Assembly (NCBI GenBank): GCA_026874595.1
Contig: CM049319.1
Coordinates: 17,187,601 to 17,251,600 of the forward strand
DNA length: 64,000 bases
Reading direction: 5' to 3'
DNA from: Sipunculus nudus
Taxonomy: Eukaryota; Annelida; Sipuncula; Golfingiida; Sipunculidae
The translations under genes and the position numbers were made by a program. Positions 11,301 to 22,200 of this stretch are shown here, piece by piece. The stretch's first letter is position 1; each line of letters starts with the position of its first letter. The notes beneath the pieces are model-generated. The model saw only the letters and a program-made list of their open reading frames with translations. It searched no databases and was not told where the DNA came from.

Positions 11301-14300
11301 TGAAGAGAGTGAACACCAGTCCTTATGGGCGGAACGCCGCCGTGTACACCAGAGATCTAGACAGAGCTATGACCATGGCACAGACAATACAGACAGGCAC
11401 GGTATGGTACGTGTTTGTGTAAGTCGTAATACGTAAAAAAGAGGTGTTTAACATAAATCTTTGGCTCATATCCTTCCCAAAAAAAGACCTTTCTTGTGCC
11501 ATGCCAAAAAATGTTCTGTCGAATCGTCGGTCAAAAAATTAAGCGAAGGGGGATTTTTTTTTTCCTTTATAAAATTTCTCAGTCGAACCAGCGTAAATAC
11601 ATTGAATTTGGTCCGCTGAGTGGATAATACAAATGTGTGCGACGATTTAGGAGTGGTGTAGATGAATCACACATCATGTATGTCATTTCCGTATACTGAA
11701 CAGAAAATATTAACAATTGACAGATTAATTATCACTAAAATAAAATGGGCAGTCCTTGATGGAAATGACATTAAGATTTTACGATAAAGTAGCATATTAC
11801 ATACAGTGAAGCTGAAGCCACGAACAAGTGTTGCCAATATAGGGCCTATATGGATCAAACTGTCAATAAGGTATATATTTTATTTCAATATTAGTAAAAA
11901 GGCATAGATATAAGTAAACCCTAAGTATAAGTAAACTTTCGGGGGAACAAAGAAACAATCAATGTCACCTTTCATTAAGGGCATAATTTTCGGTCATAAT
12001 ACCTGAAACTAACATATCATAACCTGCAAGCTTCAGTGTCACAGTTTGTTTATACAAGGCAGCGTATTTTACGAACACAGAGATCTGTGATTCATTTTTG
12101 TAAAGTATTTTTGGGTCAGAGGTCAATCTAAATTATCTTTTGAGAAGTCATAACGCTAAATATATATGTACTGTGAATCATATCGACGGCGTCCGACAAT
12201 TTTTCATGCGTGTACTTGTTAAGTGTGCGTATAGGTCTTCTCACCAGTTACGTAAATTTATCTTCAAGGTTTTGTGTTTATGTGGGGGGGGGGATAATTC
12301 TTTATCAATTTATATACATAATATTTCATAGTAAACTCAGAAATGGAACCGAATGTTATTAATGATTATTCTCTAAAAATCAGAGGGGGGGGGGCGGGGG
12401 GCGGGAGTGCTGGTTGATGGGGATCTTTCCTTTTTTTGTCAAAAACTCCTTTTTTCCGTCTTTAACATTTAATTCCCGATATCTTCTTGCCTCCCCCCCC
12501 CCCCCCTTCTCTCTGTCTCTCTCTCTCTCTCAACATTGTCTATGGCAGTCGCGAGACATTTTCACACAAAAAAAGAGAGTTTTGCCACTGTAAATGCATA
12601 TACTCTTACCAACACAAACAAATAAAAAATATAAAATGCCGCAGCTATAGAATACAAAATAATTAGTAGCATGTATGCAATAACAAGTTGGTTTGTCTGT
12701 TATTTTTTACCAGGATCAATACCAACAAGTCCTTAAGCCCTAATGCACCATTCACTAACTTCAAACAGTCAGGCGTTGGATGCATTGGAAGGTAAGTACT
12801 GGTGTGTATTTATATTTAACGACTTAGTATTTTTGTCAGAACTGAATTACTTAAGGCATTCAGCACAGTTTATCGTTCTATGGACTTATTATATCTTGAA
12901 AAGCTCATTATTTAAATACTTATTTTTGCACCACCACAAATTATGTATCGTTTTAAAGGTCAGGAGGTCTATTTTTGAATTATGGCCATTACAAGGTTAT
13001 AAATTATTTTTATGATTGTGACAATTAGCACAATACATGAGAAAAACATTTGCCTGTTTTCATGTTTCATACCATTCTTAAGCCCTTATACACCAAACTG
13101 TGACTTTGCGTACAGGTTACTCACCAGAACGAAATATGTTGCATTGTGACCACGTTGATATCGATTTAGAAATAATATATACAATGGCCAGCTATCTAGA
13201 TTATGTGGACTAGCTGTTAGCTTGTAGTACAAGAAACATATTCTTATTTACAGTCAGAAAAATTTGAGCCAGGCACAGCTTAAATATACTTGAGTGGCAA
13301 ACATTATTACAAATCTAGGTTGATCTGAAAATTAAAACATTAATTAGTATTACAAAAGAGCGCTCTCGTTCCGTTGCCTTTATGCCAATATTGGATGCTG
13401 CAACGTACAAATACAGATGCAAATTGTCAAAACCATTTTTCCTGCCTAATTTTAATTTTCCCAAAATAATAAACGATAAAGCGATCGTTAAATATACCAG
13501 TATTTCTTTTGATCAACTATTTATTTGGTTACATTGAACTTTAATGTTTTCATGTGGCATTTCAATTGATACTTGTTCCGCATTTAATTGCTAAGCTCAT
13601 TTTTTAATCTCATCTTCATTGTTTCAGTGGATCCTACGTCATGGATACGTATACCGATGTCAAAACGGTAAGAAACTAGATGTCTGTAAACTCCTTGATT
13701 AGGGGTTGGACGTAACCTATTGGTTAAGGCCTTGGACTTCGGAGCAGAAGGTTCCAGTTTCGAATCCCTTCGGTGCCTCAATGGCATATTGGTAAAATCT
13801 CGTTTTAAAACCCTAAGAGATTCCCTCCGTCTTAACGACAGGTTTTGACTTCTGGATTTTTCCTAACCCCGTCCAAAAAAAAACTTGAAATCCAGAATTC
13901 TTCCTCCCCCTGTTTGTATTTACTCATTCGGCCCATATTCCACGTTTCAATCGTGCTTAAGTGACTGAAAATTTGCGAATATTCCGGATCATGTGTGGGA
14001 TCCACACCAAAATATAATCGATTCTTCATTGGCCCGTTCCCAAAATTTCCTGAATATTTCATGAGATTGCGTTCATGACTGCGTGAGTTATGTTGTGAAC
14101 AAACACATACACATACACAGACACAAATACTAGCGGGAATGGACGCTTTCCCTTCTGGCGGAGCAATGAAACAGTCCTTTCTCGTATGGCGGTTGGGCAA
14201 ACAGAAGAAATGCTTTCTGTCACAGATGTTTTGCCATGCACCAGCTTGAATGTGAACTACATGTAATCAAATCCCAGAGGTCGCTAATGAAATGATTTCA

Positions 14301-14811
14301 TTTTGTTGGATGGTTATACAGTCAAACCTCTCCTAACGACCTACTTAGTATACCGACCACCTCAACATTAGACCACTTTTTCATGGGCCCGAATTTTTTC
14401 GCTCTTTATATTATATATTTAAACAAAATTAGCTCCTTCAAGATCACTTAAAGTTAACAACGTATACGACCAGACGAGCTGTAGTAGACCCTTGTAAGTG
14501 AAACCTCAATTAAGCGACCACTTCGGAAATGCGACCATTTTAAGGTGGTCCGGTCGATGGTCGTAATTCCGAGGTTTTACTGTGTATCGTTATATTAAAC
14601 TTTGTATCACGATGTATCGATGTACCGGCGAATCCTTGCAGTTCTTATACACAGTTCTATTTTTAAGAATATGGTCATTATTGAAAAATATTATGTATAG
14701 TCTCACATTCAACAATATGAAAAATAGCATACATTGTACTTAACGAGATAAGATTAATTTTTTTTGTTTTGATTTTAGGTGATGGTACGTGTGCCCCAGA
14801 AAAACTCCTGA
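518..14811 (+). CDS. ALDH gene A: ALDH1/2-class aldehyde dehydrogenase-like, 3' eight exons
   Basis: Coding exons are 518-631, 8380-8479, 9283-9467, 10542-10706, 11249-11406, 12714-12791, 13628-13667 and 14779-14811. They total 873 nt (291 codons including stop), all in frame with GT-AG junctions, and correspond to ALDH1A exons 7 to the end. The active-site signature [12 protein letters not shown] fits the ALDH cysteine pattern, so the nucleophile is kept. The motif that normally reads LELGGKSP is SALRGNSA, so the general-base Glu (Glu268 in ALDH2 numbering) is Ala and the next Gly is Arg. The Glu that normally precedes IFGP (Glu399, ribose binding) is Val (GTG; GAG in gene B). The C-terminus VPQKNS resembles the ISQKNS of vertebrate ALDH1A. 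Exon 12 is one codon longer than in gene B. Exons 1-6 lie outside the window. The open frame argues against a dead pseudogene, but NAD-dependent oxidation looks unlikely. Confidence 0.88.
772..1995 (-). mobile_element. pearl/Helentron-like non-autonomous element with tandem core
   Basis: The left end has a small perfect hairpin (GTGTCG-GAA-CGACAC, 782-796) followed by ATGCCCCCGCC (799-809). The exact inverse, GGCGGGGGCAT, closes the element at 1979-1989. Between them lie about three ~300-bp direct repeats recognised by AGGTCAAG-TCACCC near 1290, 1587 and 1887. The same plan (hairpin end, tandem core, short inverted terminal match) recurs at 36987-40055 and 55256-56470 with different terminal sequences. 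Family assignment is inference; the architecture is seen. Confidence 0.6.
2247..2310. repeat. (CT)n microsatellite
   Basis: About 60 bp of nearly pure CT dinucleotides lies just left of the DIRS terminal region. Confidence 0.95.
2387..2690. repeat. DIRS 3' terminal region: inverted repeats and complementary region
   Basis: About 2387-2468 (AAAGTTAAAC...GACTGGAATTCTAC...CCATGG) is a near-perfect inverse of 2550-2633, forming an ~80-bp stem with an ~80-bp spacer. Next to it, 2635-2680 (CTACGCTACCATTGGTTGG...) is the inverse of the opposite end at about 7330-7372. Confidence 0.8.
2982..4523 (-). pseudogene. DIRS tyrosine recombinase (YR)
   Basis: This 513-codon open frame holds the C-terminal YR domain of the DIRS element. 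In its last third the catalytic residues are visible: the first Arg in SGQRGQS, the H-x-x-R motif in KPHSSRSA, and the nucleophilic Tyr in FAKFYQK after the conserved TAGWSGEST segment. The N-terminal part includes sequence that follows RNase H in this family and a lysine/arginine-rich linker. The enzyme joins circular element DNA into target sites without target duplication. The start codon may not be the original one, because upstream frames are disrupted. The recombinase appears intact, but the element lacks a continuous RT. Confidence 0.8.
4270..5534 (-). pseudogene. DIRS reverse transcriptase / RNase H, broken frames
   Basis: Three overlapping frames (5139-5534, 4644-5075, 4270-4713) together cover RT and RNase H. 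RT motifs include [32 protein letters not shown] and the catalytic YLDD box in [13 protein letters not shown]. RNase H follows: the first catalytic Asp motif (usually TDAS) reads TYAS, then [21 protein letters not shown] and [14 protein letters not shown], with the family-typical VDLFASRLN behind it. At least two frameshifts or stops and the Asp-to-Tyr change make it non-functional. The N-terminal RT segment ([11 protein letters not shown]) lies in the next feature's frame. Confidence 0.8.
5553..7123 (-). pseudogene. DIRS gag-like region and RT N-terminus, broken frames
   Basis: Open pieces at 6785-7123 (start MSEPRADVV, rich in Lys, Ser and Thr), 6383-6673 (acidic, DNDDDEEN) and 5553-6272 (basic, ending in HWRAITSD...[10 protein letters not shown], the usual DIRS RT lead-in) look like one gag-to-pol region cut by stops and frameshifts. 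No zinc knuckle is evident. Confidence 0.6.
7308..7378. repeat. DIRS 5' terminal inverted repeat
   Basis: The sequence GTGGGATAGGACAG...CTCGCCAACCAATGGTAGCGTAG is the inverse of sequence at the other end (2420-2493 and 2635-2680). It marks the start of the - strand element. Confidence 0.8.
8380..8479 (+). CDS. ALDH A exon 8 (altered general-base motif)
   Basis: 100 nt, acceptor CTCTTTAG, donor T|GTACGT. It begins [17 protein letters not shown] and continues [16 protein letters not shown]. Alignment with VTLELGGKSP puts Ala at the catalytic Glu and Arg at the first Gly. The exon is three bases shorter than the 103 nt usual in vertebrate ALDH1A. Confidence 0.9.
9283..9467 (+). CDS. ALDH A exon 9 (active-site cysteine)
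   Basis: 185 nt, the same length as the vertebrate ALDH1A exon. It contains [11 protein letters not shown] with the catalytic Cys, then QEEIYDEF and [18 protein letters not shown]. Donor CTG|GTATGT. Confidence 0.92.
10020..10390. repeat. ~27-bp minisatellite in intron 9
   Basis: About a dozen degenerate copies of GGCAGCACCTCTCTGGACACT lie in ALDH A intron 9. The short open frames crossing it on both strands are repeat artefacts. Gene B intron 9 lacks it. Confidence 0.9.
10542..10706 (+). CDS. ALDH A exon 10
   Basis: 165 nt. It encodes [20 protein letters not shown]...[16 protein letters not shown]...[11 protein letters not shown]. The last codon is GTG (Val) where gene B has GAG (Glu), the residue corresponding to Glu399 of ALDH2. 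Donor GTG|GTATGA. Confidence 0.92.
11249..11406 (+). CDS. ALDH A exon 11
   Basis: 158 nt, acceptor TTTTCAG, donor TG|GTACGT. It encodes [18 protein letters not shown]...[17 protein letters not shown]...TGTV plus two bases of the Trp codon. The Phe of IFGPV (Phe401 in ALDH2) is conserved. Confidence 0.92.
12280..12530. repeat. G-rich and C-rich low-complexity tracts in intron 11
   Basis: G tracts near 12284-12293 and 12384-12403 and a C tract near 12492-12507, followed by CT repeats, lie within ~230 bp. Nothing coding is seen. Confidence 0.8.
12714..12791 (+). CDS. ALDH A exon 12
   Basis: 78 nt. It encodes (W)[20 protein letters not shown], then VGCIG plus two bases. It is three bases longer than gene B exon 12 and the 75 nt of vertebrate ALDH1A (GGA TGC ATT GGA AG against GGA TGT AGA AG). 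Acceptor TTACCAG, donor AG|GTAAGT. Confidence 0.9.
13628..13667 (+). CDS. ALDH A exon 13
   Basis: 40 nt encoding (S)[13 protein letters not shown], matching the GEYGFHEYTEVKT region near the ALDH1A C-terminus. Donor ACG|GTAAGA. Confidence 0.9.
13701..13880 (+). mobile_element. tRNA-Arg-derived SINE or tRNA pseudogene
   Basis: A D-arm-like CCTATTGGTTAAGGCC (A box), an anticodon-loop-like CTTCGGA (TCG anticodon) and a B-box region GGTTCCAGTTTCGAATCCC resemble tRNA-Arg(TCG). The anticodon stem is mispaired and there is no clean acceptor stem, so this is not a working tRNA. The 3' limit of the SINE body is a guess. Confidence 0.55.
13905..14170 (+). repeat. dispersed repeat family, copy 1
   Basis: The block reads TCGGCCCATATTCC...CGTGCTTAAGTGACT...GATCATGTG...TTCATTGGCCC...GTTCATGACTG...GGGAATGGACGCTTTCCC. 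Similar blocks lie at about 27240-27550 (+), 30655-31020 (+) and 59640-60025 (-). It is non-coding and its class is not recognised. Confidence 0.7.
14319..14582. mobile_element. mariner-like MITE in intron 13
   Basis: The termini are inverted: CAGTCAAACCTC at the left and GAGGTTTTACTG at the right. The AACGACC...GACCATTTTAAGGTGGTC interior is typical of Tc1/mariner-derived MITEs. A TA precedes the left end. Gene B intron 13 is only 324 bp and lacks it. Confidence 0.7.
14779..14811 (+). CDS. ALDH A exon 14 (terminal)
   Basis: 33 nt encoding [10 protein letters not shown] and a TGA stop, matching the last ten residues of vertebrate ALDH1A (VTVKISQKNS). Acceptor GATTTTAG. Confidence 0.93.
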   Translation: MMVRVPQKNS

Positions 14812-15130
14812 GGTCAGCGCGTTAGTTTTCACCTGGACTGTTGCAAAGTAATATTCAATATTTGTCACATTCTGACCGAAAAAACCGCGTACGCGGCAGC
14901 AGGATTGCTTGTAATATAAATACTCAGATTATACGTATAGTGAGTGTAATGTACTAAGTTCGCTTCATAAACGTTTCCATGTATCAGGTCATATTTTTCG
15001 TCACCATTAGCAGATCCAAGGGGAGGTCCAGGAGGTCTGAACCCATCCCTTTTCAGCCGCCGCAAAATTTTTGAACCGATTGGTCTTATTGTATCGACAA
15101 AGGAGATTGTGTTTTCTCCCGTGTTTGTAT

Positions 15131-15920
15131 CAGGGTTGGGGCGAGTACAAGTTCTAAGTACTCGTACTCGTACTTAAATACATTTTTATGTACTTTTACC
15201 CGTACTTGTACTCACTTTCAAAATGTTCAAAGTACTTGTACTCAGACTGAGTACGGGCCCAAAGTACTTAAGTTTTCATGAGTACATTTCAAGTATTTCT
15301 TAAAACTTTAACATTTTTTACTTGTAGCAAAGCATCTATAAATGCTGCAGATATTTACAAATGCAATTCCCCCTTCAAATGCATTTGATTTTTGAACTCT
15401 ATTTGATTACTTATTTGCTACCTGGTATCAACTTAATATATACATGTAACTTATAATTAAGGGTTATTGAAACATATTTTAAAATATTATTACCAGATTC
15501 TTAATTAAACTTTTTTCTGATTATAATAAGATTTAAACCTTAGAAGCACATTTAAATAGAAATACCTGAGATGAGCACAGTCTCAGAGCTGGGCCAACGG
15601 AATTAATCTTTACTTTGTAATGAAAATACTCTAAGGTCTGGATTTACTAAATATTATGGTGTTTGTTAAGTTTGTACAGTTTTAAAAGAACAATAATAAA
15701 ATTACATCAATAAATAAAAGTAATTTGTAATAAAGTATGTTATTGTTATGTATTTTGAGGAAATAAACTCATGTACTCTGTACTCGTACTGAGTACAAAC
15801 CATAAGTAATTGTTTATCGTACTCGAGTATATGAGGGTATGCCTGTTCTTGTACACGGGTAACTATCAAGTACTCGTTCTTGTACTCGAGTACTATAACA
15901 ATGTACTCGACCCAACCCTG
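15131..15920. mobile_element. hAT-like MITE, 790 bp
   Basis: The termini are CAGGGTTGGG and CCCAACCCTG, with ~100-bp subterminal arms rich in GTACTCG. The flanks GTTTGTAT (15123-15130) and GTTTGCAT (15921-15928) look like an 8-bp target duplication with one change. The paralogous flank at 56785-56860 lacks the insertion. No transposase is encoded. Confidence 0.8.
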
Positions 15921-16120
15921 GTTTGCATGCAGGTTTCTCTGTTGGTTTGTGCGTCTGTGGCAGTATTAAACGAAAACTACTAAAAACTACGTAATTAGAT
16001 GGATAATCTACATGTACTATTCTTGTATCAGTCACCATGACGTGTCAAACAAAACTTAGAACACTACGACATAAGAAAGACTACGACAGAAATACAGTTT
16101 AATACTTTATTGAGTTTTCT

Positions 16121-16625
16121 GCATACATAATTGGTCATTTTATTAACTGTGATTACTCAATATGGGTGCCTTGCGTCAAGGAGAGTCCAATCACGGTATG
16201 GTGACTATAACTTTAAGTTCTGACTAAATTATGCATACATAACTGCTCATTTTATAATATAACTGTGATTACCCAATATGGGTGTACTGAGTCAAGGAGA
16301 GTCCAATCACGGTATGGTGACTATAACTTTATGTTCTGACTAAATTATGCATACATAACTGCTCATTTTATAATATAACTGTTATTACCCAATATGGGTG
16401 TACTGAGTCAAGGAGAGTCCAATCACGGTATGGTGACTATAACTTTATGTTCTGACTAAATTATGCATACATAACTGCTCATTTTATAATATAACTGTTA
16501 TTACCCAATATGGGTGTACTGAGTCAAGGAGAGTCCAATCACGGTATGGTGACTATAACTTTATGTTCTGACTAAATTATGCATACATAACTGCTCATTT
16601 TATAATATAACTGTGATTACCCAAT
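16121..16625. repeat. 116-bp tandem array, four copies plus a partial
   Basis: GCATACATAA recurs at 16121, 16233, 16349, 16465 and 16581, giving a unit of 112 then 116 bp. Each unit holds CCCAATATGGGTG and CAAGGAGAGTCCAATCACGG. The gene B flank has one copy (57010-57121). Confidence 0.95.
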
Positions 16626-17290
16626 AACAATATAAAGGCCTGTTTCACCTCATTCTTGGTCGATTTTATTTTTTATTTAACTATGTTTTCCGGATAAATT
16701 TTACTTCTTGAATCCCTTAAATACACGCACAAACGCAGATTATTGATTTCACTTCGTGATAAAATTTCTGTTTAATAAAATAACCTTTCAAAATGTTATG
16801 TTGTTTTACAATATAACATAATACGTTTCATTTATTGGTCCCTTTGATACAATGTTAACAAACATTAATTAAACAGGTAATTTACATAAACGAAACAGCG
16901 AGACAGCCGCCAGTCAAACAAAAAGTGAAAACGTGGTGCTGAATGAAAATAATAACATGTGACAAGCATCTAAAAATAAACAGTCGCACAGGTTACATAT
17001 GGGAGGATATGCATTAATCGTTTTTATTTTTGTGTTTTTTTTTTTTTTGCTATTTATTCAGGAAATGTTACATGGATTATATTATCCCCAGTTTTTTTAT
17101 GCTTGTACATAAACATGGGATGAAAACGGTCAGTCAGGGATCCGTATACTTATAAAGTACTTATATAATTATATAATACCTGTCCTTAGCGTTTGGACAA
17201 TGCAAAATCAAGTTTAATGGCTCTGTCTGAATGAGGTCCAAACCACTGCATTGACTGGGCCAGTCTACATGTAGCGATTCGTTTTGTCGG

Positions 17291-19250
17291 ATACTCATTC
17301 CGCATGCCTGATCCGTGTTTAAGGAATCTCAGCTTATTTATTTAGCTTATATAACATTTTATACGCATTCCGCATTCCGTACATAAGGAATCTTAGCTTC
17401 ACTCATGCATTTTACTTTTTGAAGTTTAACTATAACTCAGATGCTGGTTCGTGTGCCCAAAAAAAAAAAAAGGTCATGGCCAATTTTCTTTTTGAAATGT
17501 TGTAAATCCTCATTATCGTGTCATATGATATGTCATAAGATCCTTTCGGAAGAAAAAGTCTCATTTTCGATATTTGCTTAATCCAGATATGCCAAAAGGG
17601 AAAAAGGGAACTTTTTAAAATCTCATGAAGGTTTAGGACCAAAACAATGTAGCCCATTGGAAAATAGATCGATGCAGCAACTCAAGTGCAACATCAGAAG
17701 TACATCCAGATTATTTTCCTTTGATTATATCATAGAGGTAAAATGGTATCATTGATATACAGAGCCTACAGCATCACACTAAAGTTGGTCATAGTTTGCC
17801 ATCATGTGGTGACACCTAGTGGTATTAAATAAAACCAGCCTCCACTTACCAGTTTCAGTGAAAGGCTCCTATGTTTAAACTCACACACTCACTTGCTCTT
17901 TGTATTGAACATTTTTAGCTACTGAGTATCAACATTTCTTGATATGTAATAACTCATGTGGGATCCTTTTTTGTATTTTTTTCCCTACCTGATCTGAAGA
18001 AAATGGGGGAGGGGGGATTATTCTCAGACATACATATTCATATATTACTAAATGGTATTTCACGTTTTTTATATTGATTGTAAGTGCAACGCAAAATGGA
18101 ACAATCCTTAATTTTGAAGCGTTAATGTTGGACACGCGCTAGGAATAAGTTTGCAACACTGTTTCCTCATATGGACTACCTTGAGGTACGCCACAAAAAT
18201 CGAAAATACGATTTTTGGGACTTTCGTGCGTGGGAGATTAATTTTAACCCCCTACTTTTCCGGCGTAGTACTAAACAACAGGAGGTACGCCGCTACAGGG
18301 CAAAAGTATGTCACATAAGTTTTTAACGTACGCCGGAACAGGATTCACAGACGGACACACACGCACGCACGCACGCAAACAAACGCACAGACAAACGAAC
18401 TTATCTGAAACAAACCAGAAACTGCAACTTTAAAATATACTGACACAAAGAATGAATATATTTCATATAATTTCACAAATAAGAAATAAACTATTCCGAT
18501 GTGGCAGGCACCATGGAGGATAGCTACTCGAAAGCCCTCAAGCCACTTTGAACCAAATTACAGCTGGATTTGAGTCCAAAGGCTGGAGGTTCGACCTGAA
18601 CAAAATTTCAGAGTTCCCCAACTGATAAAGACTAACGTCAGGGGCGCCATCTTGCAATGGCGGAGAATACTAACATGTGCTGTGTTTAAACTTGTCGCAA
18701 TTTTGCACCCACCCACCCAACGCGTTAGAAACGTGTGTGGCCTTGGTTGCGTCTCACTCCGTTTCCCCTTTTATTTTCATCCTGCTATATATTGTTCAAA
18801 ACATTTACCATGACATGATAACATCTTGGTGGCCTGTTATAGGGTGGCCGAAATATCAGGCTTTGAAGTACACAGCCGGGAAAAAAAAATGTTTTCCCAG
18901 ATCCGAGCCGGTCGTGCCATATAGTCGTGTCATATAACATCAAGAAATTTCACTTGCAGGGTGTGTTGGTGTCCTTGGGTCACTAGATGGCATATATATC
19001 TTCGTTTTATAGCTATTCAAAGTAAACAGATTGAACGACATGTTTCAGTAAGTCGTATACACTGATAATTGAATAGTTCACTGAAACACATGCAAGTCTG
19101 TCAGTGCAATCCACATGACCCGATGTAAATTGGTTGCTGTGCACGTTTTTTTTATCTTACCAAGCAATTTGATTAACGAATAAGTTAAGTTCATCGCGTT
19201 TGGTGTTCCAACAACGTGTCCCTTAAATCTAGATGTCCAAATGCTTGTAC
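17291..19250. other. intergenic, no gene seen
   Basis: AT-rich sequence between the duplicated flank and the large inverted-repeat element. It has a (CGCA)-rich patch near 18358-18380 and three copies of a GTACGCC motif between 18180 and 18350. No supported exon. Confidence 0.5.
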
Positions 19251-19255
19251 ATTAT

Positions 19256-22200
19256 CATGGGAGGGGTCACCGTGCACCCCCTCTGGGATTTTATGACATA
19301 AGTATTTTTAGATCCCCAAGTATGTCCAATTAATGTATTATGATGTTAACATTGAATATTTAGGGATACACTATCCTTTTAGGCCATTTAAAGACAAACG
19401 CGTCATTACGCACGGCACCCGCGAACAGGTAGCCTTGATAAGGGGGTAGGGCTATGTAAATGCTTATAGCTCGCTTAATATTTGACATATTCACTTCAAA
19501 TAAAGTACATTATGTTTGTAAATAGTGGGGAAAAGTCACTGACAACAAAATTATTTTAAATATATTATGTATTTTTGTTGATTAAGCAATTAATCACTAT
19601 AATTTTTTAATATCCAAAAAGAATATTGAATTTAACAGCTTTTTCTTTTATTTTTCACAACAATTTTTTTTAATTTTCCAGATAATGTTGCATTTTTAAA
19701 TTTCAAGTGCATTAATACATTAGTTCCTGACATTCTTACAAATTCTGTTGATAAAATTATGAATATTTGACCATATACACCTGCAATGAATGACCATTGT
19801 TAATTCTATTTTATGGTATCCCTTGTTTCTCAGAAGGATGTGGTGTCCCATTTTCCTCTCCAGATGCATTGATTTTCACTGTGATGCTTCCTTGATACTA
19901 TGAATTGTTATTTGTCTTAACCTGAGTTCGTTTATTGGTTTTAAAAATAATAGAAACCCTTTCTTAAGCCATTTTTTAAATATAATAATTTTACAAAATC
20001 ATATTTAAGCCATTATATATGAAGGGTCACGGTGATTTGTTGATTAAGCAATTAATCACGATATTAATAAAATATCGTGAAAGGATATTGAATTTAACAG
20101 TTTTTTTTTATTTTTTCCCAACAATGGTTTTGTTTGAGTTGATGTTAAAATTTCCAAAAATTCTAGTGCATAAATACATTAGTTCGTGACAGTTTAACAG
20201 ATACTTTAGCTAAAATTATGAATAATTGGCCATTTACAAATGCACTGAATGACCCTTTGTATATAAGATAAATAGTTATTTTCCTGAACCTGAATGTGTT
20301 TATTGGCTTTAATGATAATAAGAGCCCTCGCTGAACAATATTTGAAATCAGTATTAATCACAAATAATAATTTTGTGAAATTTCTTATAGATAGAAAATC
20401 AATCCGATATGCTGATCAATCTGAAATATTGTGATGAAGTTTTCCACAGAATGGAAGACCAAGAATTGACAATTTACGTACTGTGAAGCTTAGTGCATTA
20501 AACCCGTATACAGTATAAGGAGCGTCTTGTACCACAATATCAACACAAGATTTCAAGTCATGTCAAAAGGAGAAAGAACAGGAAGGCATGTGCAACAGTT
20601 TCAATTATTATACAAAATTAACAATTCCGGCATATACAGCTTAATGACATTATTTGGTGTTGCTTGATTTTTTTATGTATTTTTTTATTTGATTTTTTAT
20701 ATTTTTGTTACGATTATATTATAACGGAGTCATTAGTTACCTTGTTATATTTAAATGCCTTACTATGTCGCTTTCAGATTTCCTTGCAAGGAAATGTACT
20801 TAAAGGTTCAAATTGTAAACAAATCACAGATTCTTATCTAAATGTATATTGATGGATCAGAGTGAAGACTTTTTATGGTATCTTTTCAATGCGATCGTAT
20901 GTGATGGAAGGACATGGTATACATGTATTAACAGCAGTGAGAAAGCAGAGGAGCGGAAGTTTCACATCGACTGTACCATATATACAGGGAGGGGATCATA
21001 TCTGTGCTATTAAATGGGACGAATCTAATTTTAAAACGTACCTATGATTTCTGATTGTAAAAATTAAGAAAATTTACGGAGTAAACAGAGAGAAGCTATG
21101 GGTTCTAAACAGAAGAGGACAAAGCCTGTGCCCTTATACCGGACACAGTCTAAGGCCACTGATACCATTAAGATCAGTAATAAATATACAATCTCTGACG
21201 TCTGCATCCAAGTGTAGTATATATATTTTGTCCTATATATTTTATTTTATTTCGGTTCAACTCAGCTTCTGTTAAATGGTGTTGTAGACATATAAAATTG
21301 GCATTTGATTTCACCTGTTTATGGCACCTTTTCAAAAGAAATGGGTTGCATATATATATATTATCCATTAAATTCGGGAGGTCTCATCCTCTAGCTCCTA
21401 TGCATTTTAGTTTTCAAGTATTTGTTATTTATGATGAGGCATTCGGCAATTTCACTTCTGAAATTATAAAACGGAAGACCATGGATATCATACTGCCTTT
21501 AGACGATAGAGTAAAACAAATCATTCATTCGCGTTTATACTCTTTATAAAGACAGACTCTAAGGATTTTAACCTCAGAACGATTCAACATGAATGGCGGA
21601 GTTGTCATTTGAATCATGTCTACAGCGAGATTAAAATGCTTGCTAAACATTTGGTCAAATATCCCTACCCTTAAAAGTACAAATAAGCGTGAGCATGACA
21701 AATTCATTTCGTTCAATTAACTATGTACACCTGCCTTCCAATGCCAGTTCTCAAAATATGTTTTTATGAAGGATCATTTACATTTCAGTCCTTACTTCTG
21801 GAATTATAAATTTCAACAACCATGCATTTTTTCGTCAAGTTAATGAAAAATGGACCCCTTATTTCTCCCGGAGAGGTCGAGGTTATGGAACTCCCAATCT
21901 AAATACAATGCTCAATCATTCAAGGCTATGTATACAAGCAGGAAGTTAAAGCCTTACATTTTTAAAGCATTCGATTCGACTGTCAGGAGACATTGTTGAG
22001 AATCCGCTTCCTAGATTATGGTGTAGTTTCATATTATTCAACAGATAGGTGATATAAAAAATGCCAGTGTTTCTTTACAGTCCCTGCACAAACATCGGCT
22101 AATATGCACACAATGGCTTCTGGAAAGTACTAAATCTTACATATTTTGATCCTATCTTAAAGTATCATTACAATTTTTTATTCAAAATAATATTCAATGC

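Larger units (their letters stand above)
14812..17290 (+). other. duplicated 3' flank of ALDH A
   Basis: This flank aligns in blocks with gene B sequence at 54093-54380 and about 56785-58215, for example CATCCCTTTTCAGCCGCCGCAA near 15045 and 54345, and the CAAGTTTAATG...GGCCAGTCTAC end near 17210-17270 against 58147-58211. No gene is seen. It carries a hAT-like MITE and a local tandem array that gene B's flank lacks. Confidence 0.75.

Noticed and set aside
13701-13790. Possible tRNA-Arg(TCG) gene
   Set aside because: The anticodon stem is mispaired and no clean acceptor stem closes it; a tRNA-derived SINE fits better.
20862-21047. piggyBac-like transposase fragment
   Set aside because: Only a loose resemblance (VRKQRSG...IKWDES); no DDD motif, no TTAA ends, and the surrounding long inverted arms do not fit piggyBac.
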